Part shown: piece by piece, positions 1 to 6,267 of the stretch
Position numbering within the stretch: position 1 is the first letter of the stretch
How the letters are laid out: each line of letters opens with the position of its first letter
Assembly (NCBI GenBank): GCA_027067085.1
Contig: JAMOMM010000433.1
Location: 1-7,451, forward strand
Direction of reading: 5' to 3'
Length of the DNA stretch: 7,451 nucleotides
Source: Hyphomicrobiales bacterium
Lineage (GTDB): Bacteria > Pseudomonadota > Alphaproteobacteria > Rhizobiales > Aestuariivirgaceae
Program-made: the position numbers and the translations under genes
Notes under the pieces: model-generated
The model's database searches: none
Told to the model about the DNA's origin: nothing
Seen by the model: the letters and a program-made list of their open reading frames with translations, nothing else

Positions 1-40
1 ACTAGATGCAATCAATGGACCAATTGGTCGTGTTGGCGGT

Positions 41-664
41 GTGACACGATTTAACGACCTAGAAGCGCTAAAGGAACGGCTAGGACGGCCACAAACAATA
101 CTGTGCCTTGGTAATGGCCCGTCAAGTGAAGATGCATGTGTCGTTGATGTTGAGCATGACGTGTTGTTTCGGGCTAACCACTCATGGCAGGCACGGGGCG
201 TTTTGGTTGAGCCTGATGTGGTGTTTACGGGTATGCAAGCCAGCATGAAGAAATTGTCCGGTGCGGTGCTGTGTGTACTGGGGGATACGACTGAGAAAAT
301 TTTGCTGATGGTGCGCGCAAAAAATGCTGTATCTGGGAGGTTGGATTATGTGGTGGCTGGGCCTGATGCTTCAGCTTTACCCATACGAGTTGATGATGAG
401 TTTCGCCCGACCAGCGGTGCTGTAATGGTGGCGATGGCAGTGGCGCTTAAACCTGACAAACTGGTGGTTGCGGGCATTGATATGTTTGCCCACCCTGATG
501 GGGCCTACCCCGGCGACAACAAAACGCCGAATGCGTATACAGCTACTCATTCATTCGATAATGAACTGGCGTTTATTTTAAGCCAGCTGGATAACTATAC
601 AGGCGAGCTGGTGATTTTGTCCGATGTACTGGCTAAAGAGTGGGCTGCGTATAAAGGGGTTTAA
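41..664 (+). CDS. Sialyltransferase-like (GT29-like) glycosyltransferase, 5' end uncertain
   Basis: Probably a glycosyltransferase of surface-glycan assembly, resembling the GT29 sialyltransferase fold. Three short motifs appear in the order of the sialyl motifs. Residues 20-46 hold LCLGNGPSSED followed by D-V-L-F-R-A-N (motif L-like, nucleotide binding). Residues 122-149 hold RPTSGAVMVA followed by VVAGIDMF (motif S-like). H170 and E175 form H-x4-E (motif VS-like, containing the catalytic His in GT29). At 207 residues it is shorter than eukaryotic GT29 enzymes and has no signal peptide or membrane segment, so it is likely cytoplasmic. The GTG at 41 has no visible Shine-Dalgarno sequence, and the frame stays open back to base 2, so the true start may lie outside the window. 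The conserved part begins near residue 18, which is compatible with either start. It is followed by a GT8-methyltransferase gene on the same strand. Donor and acceptor cannot be read from sequence; sialic acid or a related nonulosonic acid is only one option. Confidence 0.72.
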   Translation: MTRFNDLEALKERLGRPQTILCLGNGPSSEDACVVDVEHDVLFRANHSWQARGVLVEPDVVFTGMQASMKKLSGAVLCVLGDTTEKILLMVRAKNAVSGRLDYVVAGPDASALPIRVDDEFRPTSGAVMVAMAVALKPDKLVVAGIDMFAHPDGAYPGDNKTPNAYTATHSFDNELAFILSQLDNYTGELVILSDVLAKEWAAYKGV

Positions 665-673
665 ACCCCCTTT
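653..673. repeat. Short inverted repeat spanning a stop codon
   Basis: AAAGGGG at 653-659 pairs with CCCCTTT at 667-673 around a 7-base loop, straddling the TAA (662-664) of the GT29-like gene. No T-run follows on the plus strand, so it is not a standard intrinsic terminator. It could attenuate transcription or influence translation of the downstream gene, whose preferred start lies 56 bases further on. Confidence 0.3.
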
Positions 674-728
674 AATTGGCGCTATAAGCTTCCTAATTAA
701 ACAATCCTTTAGAGTCGGAATATTGATC

Positions 729-2144
729 GTGAGTAAAGTAAAAAAGCCTTTTAAAACCCATTGGTACAATCGTAAACTTGCTCACCTTTTGGGCACAAGT
801 GTGGCGCGGAATTCTGGGGTTCGAGAAACCTTAGAAGTCATCACTCTTGATGTTGCTGATGGTGTAAAACCATCGGGCAAACCGCCTGTGCGAATTTACT
901 TGGGGACAGAAGCTGCGCAACACCGCGCTGAGCGGGTGTTCATTTGGTCGATCATGAAGGTGCGTGATCCTTCGCGGGTATATGAAATTTACTTGATGAA
1001 CGATATCAAAGGCATTGAGCGTAATGGCTGGAAAACTGGGTTTACCAGTTATCGCTATGGTATTCCTCAATTTGCGGGCAACACAGGTCGTGCCATTTAT
1101 AATGATGTTGACCAAATATATCTTTCTGATCCTGCTGAATTGTTTGACTTTGAGATGGGTGATGCAGGTGTACTGGCTATTTCAGTTAAAGAAAACTCGG
1201 TGATGTTGATTGACTGCGAAAAAATGGCTTCGCATTGGACGCTCCAAGATGTTCAAAAAGGTTTGAAGCACGATCACTTTAAGTCAGCGATGATCGCTAA
1301 TGATTTGTTTGGTGAAATGCCAGGTGTTTGGAATAACCGTGATGGTGAACATGATGTTTCGGTCACTAAATGTTTTCACTATACTACGCTACACACCCAA
1401 CCATGGCGACCATTTCCGAACATACTTCGTTATCAAACCAGTCCTCATGAAAAACTGTGGCAAGATTTGGAAGATGAGGCGGATGAGGCGGGTTATTTGG
1501 TTTTTACGAAAGAAAATCCCAGTCGACGTTTTGGCGAGCTGATTGAACAATATCAATTGATGCATAACCCTGGTGAGGACAATGAGGTTCCAAGTGTAGG
1601 TACTTTTCACGGTGTTCGATTGCCCAAAAGCGCAAAAGTAATTGTGAAATTGATTGCTGACACTGGCGCGAAAACCATCCTTGATTACGGTAGTGGTAAA
1701 GGGATTTCATATTCTGCATACCCTGGTGAAAGTGAAGACTCACGCGTAAAGGCGAACGCTGCGTGGGGCGATGTGAAGGTGATTTGTTATGATCCGGGCC
1801 ATGAACCCTTTAGTGAACCTTATGGTGAAAATACCGATGGTGTCATCAGCACGGATGTTGTGGAGCACATTCCAGCAGAAGACATTGGGTGGGTTCTTGA
1901 TGAAATGTTTTCGCAAGCTGATCGGTTTGTTTACGTCATGGCTGCAAACTATTTGGCAAATGCGATTTTGCCTAATGGGGAAAATGCTCATTGCACCATT
2001 CATGACTTATATTGGTGGACAAACCAAATGAAGCAAGCCAGCAAACAAAATCCGAAAGTTAAATGGGTTTTAGCGCTTGATAGTAAACATGCTATTACAG
2101 GTAAAAAAGTGCGTACTCATTCCCACTCATGGGATGTGGATTAA
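729..2144 (+). CDS. GT8-like glycosyltransferase fused to class I SAM-dependent methyltransferase
   Basis: This is a two-domain enzyme of about 471 residues, probably cytoplasmic, that would add a sugar and methylate a glycan or sugar intermediate. Residues about 54-235 are GT8-like: VRIYLGTE at the start, an N-D-V-D motif with DVD at 126-128 (metal and nucleotide-sugar binding), and HYTTLHTQPW at 217-226, matching the family's HY...KPW element. Residues about 274-471 form a Rossmann methyltransferase. It has a QYQLMH lead-in, motif I LDYGSGKG at 318-325, an acidic strand end CYDPG at 353-357, and DGVISTDVVEHI at 370-381. I chose GTG 729 because it follows the previous stop and has a weak purine-rich stretch (GAGTCGGAA) upstream. 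An in-frame ATG at 624 would overlap the previous gene by 41 bases and adds an unconvincing N-terminus. The domain assignments are firm; the substrates are unknown. Confidence 0.85.
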   Translation: MSKVKKPFKTHWYNRKLAHLLGTSVARNSGVRETLEVITLDVADGVKPSGKPPVRIYLGTEAAQHRAERVFIWSIMKVRDPSRVYEIYLMNDIKGIERNGWKTGFTSYRYGIPQFAGNTGRAIYNDVDQIYLSDPAELFDFEMGDAGVLAISVKENSVMLIDCEKMASHWTLQDVQKGLKHDHFKSAMIANDLFGEMPGVWNNRDGEHDVSVTKCFHYTTLHTQPWRPFPNILRYQTSPHEKLWQDLEDEADEAGYLVFTKENPSRRFGELIEQYQLMHNPGEDNEVPSVGTFHGVRLPKSAKVIVKLIADTGAKTILDYGSGKGISYSAYPGESEDSRVKANAAWGDVKVICYDPGHEPFSEPYGENTDGVISTDVVEHIPAEDIGWVLDEMFSQADRFVYVMAANYLANAILPNGENAHCTIHDLYWWTNQMKQASKQNPKVKWVLALDSKHAITGKKVRTHSHSWDVD

Positions 2145-2146
2145 AG

Positions 2147-2171
2147 AAATTAAAACATTACGCTTTAATTT
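2147..2171. repeat. A/T-only inverted repeat at a convergent gene junction
   Basis: AAATTAAA at 2147-2154 and TTTAATTT at 2164-2171 form an 8-bp inverted repeat with a 9-base loop. It sits between the stops of the GT8-methyltransferase gene (plus) and the TupA-like gene (minus), which are only 13 bases apart. It is A/T only, so the stem would be weak. A role as a bidirectional terminator is possible but unproven. Confidence 0.2.
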
Positions 2172-3099
2172 TATGAGTTAGATCAATCAATTTTCCGTAT
2201 TTGAGGTCATACTTTTCTGGGTGCAATGTAACGAAACCACCTTCTGGATAAAGGGTGATTTCACCAAAAAAAGTTTTGCCTTGTATGTCGTAAAAATCAA
2301 CCCTTGCAAATGGGAAGTCTTGCGATAAAATTCGCGCGGCTTCGACCATTTCTACCAAGTTTGTCGGTGCTTTTGGCAACTGCGGAAAGCGCGCTTGTTT
2401 TTTGTCACGAAATGGTAATTCGACCCAATTTGTGTCTAAATACACACTGGTGAGTTTGCCAAACCGCCCTTCAATATATTTAAGAAACATGACTTGGCCC
2501 GCAAAGCAGAAAAACTTGTAATCAGGTAGCTCTTTTGAATTGTTGTCGAGCAATTCTTCGATGATGATACGTGGTTTGATTGCCTGATAAGCAAGTTCAC
2601 CCTTTTCAAACGACATATCGGTTCGTAGCCAACGTTTAATTCGAGAAACCATATGGCTTTTTGATAATTTCTTTCCTTTGTTTTGAATAAGATTCCAGCC
2701 ACTGCCGTGGGTTGCTTTTAATGCAAAAGTTGGGGGGAGTGATTCAAAGTTAATGTCCTCAACATTCTCGTAAACGCCTATAACTTTGGTCAAAAGGTGT
2801 TTGAGGCCCTTACTTTCTACATACTCACGAACGGCGTATTTATCGGCCACGATATTCAATAATGGGTCTTTGTTGTTTAGTTTTAGCCAATTCAGTTTTT
2901 CGCTTAATGTCTGTGGATTTTCAAGATCTATATCGCGGTGAAAATACTTTCTGAAAGTCGTTCGGATTATTGCTTCGTGGAAATCCATTCTTGAGCTCAT
3001 AAATATAGCTTTTAAATGTCTGAACGTGCGGATTTTGGGGAAATACGCAGCACCAATTTCTTTGAACCACTTTTTTAGAGATATGGTTTGAAGGATCAT
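2158..3099 (-). CDS. TupA-like ATP-grasp family protein
   Basis: A 313-residue protein of the TupA-like ATP-grasp family, named after a teichuronopeptide synthesis protein and common in capsule and O-antigen loci. These proteins are thought to use ATP to form a carboxylate-amine bond, for example attaching an amino acid to a uronic acid; this member's substrate is unknown. Family motifs in order are NPQTLSEKLNWLKL at 61-74, DKYAVREYV at 86-94, FALKATHGSGWN at 125-136 (ATP-binding lysine and glycine region), EELL near 181, DYKFFCFAG at 193-201, FARVDFYDI at 264-272 and FFGEITLYPEGG at 277-288. The last two carry the Asp and Glu expected to bind magnesium. No signal peptide or clear membrane helix is seen, and the length is normal. 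The ATG at 3099 has GAG about 7 bases upstream. It follows the flippase gene by 89 bases on the same strand, so the two probably act in one polysaccharide pathway. Confidence 0.88.
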   Translation of the reverse strand: MILQTISLKKWFKEIGAAYFPKIRTFRHLKAIFMSSRMDFHEAIIRTTFRKYFHRDIDLENPQTLSEKLNWLKLNNKDPLLNIVADKYAVREYVESKGLKHLLTKVIGVYENVEDINFESLPPTFALKATHGSGWNLIQNKGKKLSKSHMVSRIKRWLRTDMSFEKGELAYQAIKPRIIIEELLDNNSKELPDYKFFCFAGQVMFLKYIEGRFGKLTSVYLDTNWVELPFRDKKQARFPQLPKAPTNLVEMVEAARILSQDFPFARVDFYDIQGKTFFGEITLYPEGGFVTLHPEKYDLKYGKLIDLTHKIKA

Positions 3100-3188
3100 T
3101 TTTTTCTCAGTTAAATTATTAGCTTAGCGAACTTTTCAATGGTGTATCTACATTTATATAGAGTTTGGGAAGTGGTTTCTTGTACTTT

Positions 3189-4514
3189 TTATTTGTGATC
3201 GGGAAGTATCTTATGTCTTACAACACGTTTTTTGAGCAGCTTTTTGCCAAACCCAAGGACAATGGCAATGTAAAATATTTGACCCAGCATCGCGGCAAAA
3301 CCAACAGAGGCAATGCCGTATTGGTTAAGTAATGATAACGCTGTTATGACATAAATAAGGGCTGTGACGGCGCGAATGATGAGCAACATGCCAGGTTTAT
3401 TTGCAGCTAGAATGGCGGGGTCGAACGTAAAGGCCAAAATTTTCAGGAATACAAAAAGTAATAAAAAGCGGAATAACCAAACGTATTCAAGAACTTCAGG
3501 GCCATAAATAGTATTGAGGACAAAACTAAAAGCTAGAAGTAAGGGAAGACCAATTAATAAGATTAAGATGCCTGTGACTTTTAATTGTTGAGTGATGATT
3601 TTGCGGAAAGTCACCCAATCATTGTTGGCGACTAGCTTTGTAAATTCGGGCATGATGATTGGCCCTAAAATTCTGATTGGTCGACTTAGCGCCCCAGTGA
3701 ATTGATAGGCGATTTCAACCACGGCTGCTTGAGCGGCGCCAAGTGTGGTGCCTAAAAATAGAACCGTTCCTGTGGTGTATAAAAAACCAACACTGCTGGC
3801 CATGTTTGCAAAAGCTAAAAAGCGCCAAATGCCGGGGAAGCGGCGACTTAGTTTGCGCCAATTAAATTGTAGACTAGGAAGTTGTCCGCGCTGGTGCAAT
3901 TCTTTAACGCAGATGAGCAGGGGCCAAGTGCCTGAAATTACTGCTGCTGCAAACCACGTTAAAACGAGATGAAATGCGCTGCCGCCAAGGTATGCGGTTA
4001 AACATACCCCAATAAATTTTACCGTGGCTCGAAGTGCAAATTCTATCGCAAGAGCATCAACGCGATCAAAAAGTCGTAGAATGCCATTTGGCGATGCGTG
4101 TGCCATGAAAAATATTGCGATGGCATAGAAGGGGGCAAATTTGGCCACTTGTTCTGGCCACTCAAAAATATCGATTGCATAGGGCACAAAGGCGATTGCA
4201 CAAATAACGCCTATTGAAATACTAACAAGATCAATGGTGATAAGGAGACCGAATAGCTTTTTTTGTTCAACCTTATCATTGGTCTCGTGGAATTTACTGC
4301 CATATGTCAAAACGGCTTGCCAAGAATCAAACTTTATAATGTCGTTAAAGAGCCGCGTATAGCTGTGTAAGAGTATGACAATGCCAAGTTCGGCCAGACC
4401 AAAGAAACGGACAACAATCATACTTGAAAGGATATTGAGGATGCCGAAAATTAATCTTGAGCCAATGATTATTGCTGCATTTCGTTTAAAACGTTGAAAA
4501 ATCTCTTTTGACAT
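3189..4514 (-). CDS. Polysaccharide flippase, Wzx/MOP superfamily
   Basis: A 441-residue integral membrane protein with about 12 predicted helices, typical of Wzx/RfbX-type flippases. These move lipid-linked oligosaccharide or polysaccharide precursors across the inner membrane. By eye, helices lie near 14-36, 41-60, 88-110, 124-140, 158-177, 180-203, 232-258, 263-288, 312-336, 344-364, 376-396 and 400-422, with a basic C-terminal tail (KKLLKKRVVRHK). The family-like stretch GILRLFDRVDALA falls at 144-156, with a SRPIRILGPIIMPEF stretch at 277-291. The ATG at 4514 is preferred because TTTAGG lies just upstream at a suitable distance. The in-frame TTG at 4607 would add 31 residues that look unlike protein of this family and lacks a good ribosome site. 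It sits between the METTL7-like gene (110 bases upstream) and the TupA-like gene (89 bases downstream). No polymerase is visible, so the polymerisation route is unknown. Confidence 0.86.
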   Translation of the reverse strand: MSKEIFQRFKRNAAIIIGSRLIFGILNILSSMIVVRFFGLAELGIVILLHSYTRLFNDIIKFDSWQAVLTYGSKFHETNDKVEQKKLFGLLITIDLVSISIGVICAIAFVPYAIDIFEWPEQVAKFAPFYAIAIFFMAHASPNGILRLFDRVDALAIEFALRATVKFIGVCLTAYLGGSAFHLVLTWFAAAVISGTWPLLICVKELHQRGQLPSLQFNWRKLSRRFPGIWRFLAFANMASSVGFLYTTGTVLFLGTTLGAAQAAVVEIAYQFTGALSRPIRILGPIIMPEFTKLVANNDWVTFRKIITQQLKVTGILILLIGLPLLLAFSFVLNTIYGPEVLEYVWLFRFLLLFVFLKILAFTFDPAILAANKPGMLLIIRAVTALIYVITALSLLNQYGIASVGFAAMLGQIFYIAIVLGFGKKLLKKRVVRHKILPDHK

Positions 4515-4624
4515 TTGGCCTAAATAAGCTGTTTGAAAGTAATTGTCCAACACCGTTTTATTGTTTTGATGTGACAGGCCAATTAAAAGTTGTTTGTGCT
4601 GTGCCAATAATTAAATAACACTAC

Positions 4625-5248
4625 TCACACAGGTTCAGCAATGCCCCGAAAATGGAATGAGACGGGTTTTGCTTCTTTCATCGCGTAAAACATATCGAGT
4701 TCTTTAAACTCAAAGCCAGCTTGTTTAATCAGCGCTTGAAAATCGCGATTGACGTTGCAGCCGCCTGCAAAGTGGGGCCAGACTTTGTTGAGGAAATCTT
4801 GCATGCGCGCGATTTTTGGGTCGTCTGATCGTCCGTGTTCGCAAAACACCAGTTGTCCGTCAGGGCGCAATACGCGACGCATTTCGCAAAGGGCTGTTTC
4901 GATGTCAGGAATGGAACAGCCTGCCCATGTCAGAAGGACAGAATCAACGCTGTTGGTCTCTAGAGGGATTTTTTCGGCTGATTCTTGTAACACCTCTAAA
5001 GGGATGTCTGAATCGGTAAACCGTTTCTCGCCAAGTTTTAAAACGCCAACACCTGGGTCTATCCCGATGATGTTTTTAACCTTGTCGCGATCATAATAGG
5101 GCAGGTTGAGACCAGAACCAATTCCGATCTCAAGCACTGTACCTTTAACCATTGGCACAACAATTTGACGTTGTGTGCCAATGCTATCGTGTGAGCAGGC
5201 CCATTCGATTAAACGCGGTAAAACATATCTATCGTATAAGCCTGCCAT
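4625..5248 (-). CDS. METTL7-like class I SAM-dependent methyltransferase
   Basis: A 207-residue methyltransferase with motif I VLEIGIGSG at 38-46, an acidic ribose-binding turn GIDPG at 62-66, motif II region PLETNSVDSVLLTW at 95-108, and VLRPDGQLVFCEHG at 126-139. The later elements GGCNVNRDF (162-170), KQAGF and the terminal FRGIAEPV match the layout of METTL7 (TMT1) proteins, which carry E-V-R-R-V-L-R-P-G-G...W-E-H, G-D-G-C-x-L-T-R and a Gly-x-Ala tail. Animal METTL7 enzymes methylate alkyl thiols and hydrogen sulfide; whether this bacterial relative does so is inference. The human proteins have an N-terminal membrane anchor, whereas this one begins directly at the domain. Its ATG is only 5 bases after the DUF2892 stop and has a weak ribosome site, suggesting translational coupling in a two-gene operon. 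General annotation as a UbiE-type or Methyltransf_11 protein is the safe alternative. Confidence 0.85.
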   Translation of the reverse strand: MAGLYDRYVLPRLIEWACSHDSIGTQRQIVVPMVKGTVLEIGIGSGLNLPYYDRDKVKNIIGIDPGVGVLKLGEKRFTDSDIPLEVLQESAEKIPLETNSVDSVLLTWAGCSIPDIETALCEMRRVLRPDGQLVFCEHGRSDDPKIARMQDFLNKVWPHFAGGCNVNRDFQALIKQAGFEFKELDMFYAMKEAKPVSFHFRGIAEPV

Positions 5249-5253
5249 GATTG

Positions 5254-5457
5254 TTAGTCAGCTTTTTTTACTGAACACGTGCTGATACCAAAGATTGCGT
5301 ATGGAGGGCACCAACCGATAGCGGCTGTTGCTAAAGGCACAATGCCGATCCAACCGATCCATGAATACTCGCTACCGCCCATAAAGGCCCAAACAAGCAA
5401 AGCAATGCCAATAACGCCGCGGATGATGCGTTCAATTCCACCAATATTTTTATTCAT
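5254..5457 (-). CDS. DUF2892 (YgaP-like transmembrane domain) inner membrane protein
   Basis: A 67-residue membrane protein of the DUF2892 family, the membrane domain that is fused to rhodanese in E. coli YgaP. Family hallmarks are the start MNKNIGGIERIIRGVIG, the central GWIGIVPLATAAIGWCPPY and the closing FGISTC. Two hydrophobic helices lie near residues 12-26 and 32-48. Cys50 and Cys61 are the conserved cysteine positions of the family. The ATG at 5457 is chosen over the in-frame ATG at 5487 because a strong AGGAGAG sits 6 bases upstream. No rhodanese domain is attached here. The METTL7-like gene follows after 5 bases, and the Crp/Fnr gene lies 104 bases upstream on the same strand. The biochemical role of stand-alone DUF2892 proteins is unknown; a link to sulfur or sulfide handling is inferred from YgaP. 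Confidence 0.88.
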   Translation of the reverse strand: MNKNIGGIERIIRGVIGIALLVWAFMGGSEYSWIGWIGIVPLATAAIGWCPPYAIFGISTCSVKKAD

Positions 5458-5463
5458 AATAAT

Positions 5464-5470
5464 CTCTCCT
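5464..5470 (-). promoter_or_regulatory. Strong ribosome binding site for the DUF2892 gene
   Basis: AGGAGAG on the minus strand lies 6 bases before the ATG at 5457. It decides that start over the upstream in-frame ATG at 5487. It is the clearest Shine-Dalgarno sequence in the window. Confidence 0.75.
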
Positions 5471-5498
5471 GTTAAAATGGTTATCAACTCTTAAACCC

Positions 5499-5507
5499 TT
5501 TTTAGCA
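5499..5507 (-). promoter_or_regulatory. Candidate extended -10 promoter element
   Basis: On the minus strand, TGCTAAAAA reads as an extended -10 element (TGn plus TAAAAA, four of six matches to TATAAT). It would start transcription near 5492, leaving a leader of about 35 bases before the DUF2892 ATG. No good -35 box lies upstream, as expected for an activator-dependent promoter. The match is modest. Confidence 0.3.
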
Positions 5508-5527
5508 GCGAGCATGGTGCATGTTTA

Positions 5528-5540
5528 GTGACGAGGTCAC
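5528..5540. promoter_or_regulatory. Perfect inverted repeat, candidate Crp/Fnr-family operator
   Basis: GTGAC-GAG-GTCAC is a perfect 5+5 inverted repeat between the Crp/Fnr gene and the DUF2892 gene. Read on the minus strand it is preceded by TGT, giving a TGTGAC half-site like Crp targets. Its centre at 5534 is about 42 bases upstream of the start site predicted from the candidate -10, the usual class II activator distance. The GTGA and TCAC cores are 5 bases apart where classical Crp sites have 6, so binding by the neighbouring regulator is uncertain. No T-run follows, so it is unlikely to be a terminator. Confidence 0.4.
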
Positions 5541-5561
5541 ACAAGACGTATTTTTAGAAAT

Positions 5562-6239
5562 TTATTTCTTTTGATAATTCTCTAATTCGGTCCGCTGCGT
5601 GATTATTATACGCCCACGGTCCAGTTCTACCAAACCTTTTCGCTCAAAGTCTTTTAGCAGGCGCGAAACAGCTTCGCGGGCTGAACCAAGTTCCATAGCG
5701 ATTGATTGGTGGGTGGCTTTGATGGTGTTGTCATTTGATTTGCTTATTAGATAGGCGGCCAAACGGGTGTCTAAGTGGCCAAAGGAAATTTCGTTGATTA
5801 GCAAAACCAATTCATTAAGGCGCTCGGAAAAGGTATTAAAGGCAAGGGAGCGAAATTTTTCCGAGGTGCCAAGTAGTTCTAAAAACATTTTCCGAGGCAA
5901 TGATAAAGCTACAACATCAGTTTCAGCCACAGCTTCGGTTTCGTAGTTTGACCCTGTCATAAGGCATGATGTGGTGAGGATGCAGGTTTGGCCACCTTCG
6001 ATACGGTAAAGGACAATCTCTCGGCCGTTTTCACTTGAAACAAATGTGCGCACGGTGCCTTGCAACACAATGATGTAATTATCACACGTGCTGCCTGGTC
6101 GAAATATGGTGTGACCTTCGGGGGCTTGGATCAAATGGGCCGCTTGGCCTAGTTTTTGTAATGCTGCTGGCTCAAGCTCGTTTAAAGAAGGTAATACTTT
6201 AATTGTTTGCTTGATTGCGGCAGGAAGAGCGATTGTCAT
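5562..6239 (-). CDS. Crp/Fnr family transcriptional regulator
   Basis: A 225-residue regulator with an N-terminal cyclic-nucleotide-binding-type sensor fold (about 20-125), a dimer helix (about 127-152) and a C-terminal winged helix-turn-helix (about 155-220). The recognition region GSAREAVSRLLKDFE at 185-199 has Arg188, Glu189 and Arg193, matching the three base-contacting residues of E. coli CRP (R-E-x-x-x-R), so a TGTGA-like half-site is plausible. The sensor lacks the GE...RS pattern that binds cAMP in CRP and lacks the N-terminal cysteine cluster of FNR. It does hold Cys52, Cys86 and Cys92, the last two in GQTCILTTSC. This suggests a ligand other than cAMP, possibly a redox, thiol or metal signal (inference). 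The ATG at 6239 gives full family length, though its ribosome site is weak. The MFS gene ends 28 bases upstream on the same strand, so the two are likely co-transcribed. Confidence 0.9.
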   Translation of the reverse strand: MTIALPAAIKQTIKVLPSLNELEPAALQKLGQAAHLIQAPEGHTIFRPGSTCDNYIIVLQGTVRTFVSSENGREIVLYRIEGGQTCILTTSCLMTGSNYETEAVAETDVVALSLPRKMFLELLGTSEKFRSLAFNTFSERLNELVLLINEISFGHLDTRLAAYLISKSNDNTIKATHQSIAMELGSAREAVSRLLKDFERKGLVELDRGRIIITQRTELENYQKK

Positions 6240-6267
6240 TAAATAGGTTCTCGGTTGTTGGCTATTT

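Noticed and set aside
624..728. N-terminal extension of the fusion protein from an ATG at 624
   Set aside because: It overlaps the previous gene, has no ribosome site, crosses a hairpin, and adds residues before any recognisable domain; GTG 729 is preferred.
3100..3188. Separate promoter for the TupA-like gene (TTGAAA about 15 bases before TAATTT on the minus strand)
   Set aside because: The spacing is short and the -10 match is poor; an A/T-rich gap of this size gives such matches by chance.
4515..4607. N-terminal extension of the flippase from a TTG at 4607
   Set aside because: A TTG start without a good ribosome site; the ATG at 4514 has TTTAGG in place and starts just before helix 1, as is usual in the family.
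4515..4624. Second regulator site (TGTCACA) and a TTGGCA promoter before the flippase gene
   Set aside because: Only a single half-site without a partner, and no -10 element at acceptable spacing.
4749..5096. Plus-strand open frame of about 115 codons opposite the methyltransferase gene
   Set aside because: It lies wholly antisense to a well-supported methyltransferase, has low-complexity Arg/Ser/Pro-rich content and no recognisable motif.
5528..5540. Intrinsic terminator of the Crp/Fnr gene
   Set aside because: The stem is only 5 bp with a 3-base loop, and no T-run follows on the minus strand.
6241..6267. Inverted repeat AAATAG...CTATTT between the MFS and Crp/Fnr genes as an autoregulatory operator
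   Set aside because: The arms are 6 bp and mostly A/T with a 15-base spacer, and do not resemble the GTGAC palindrome; chance is a fair explanation.
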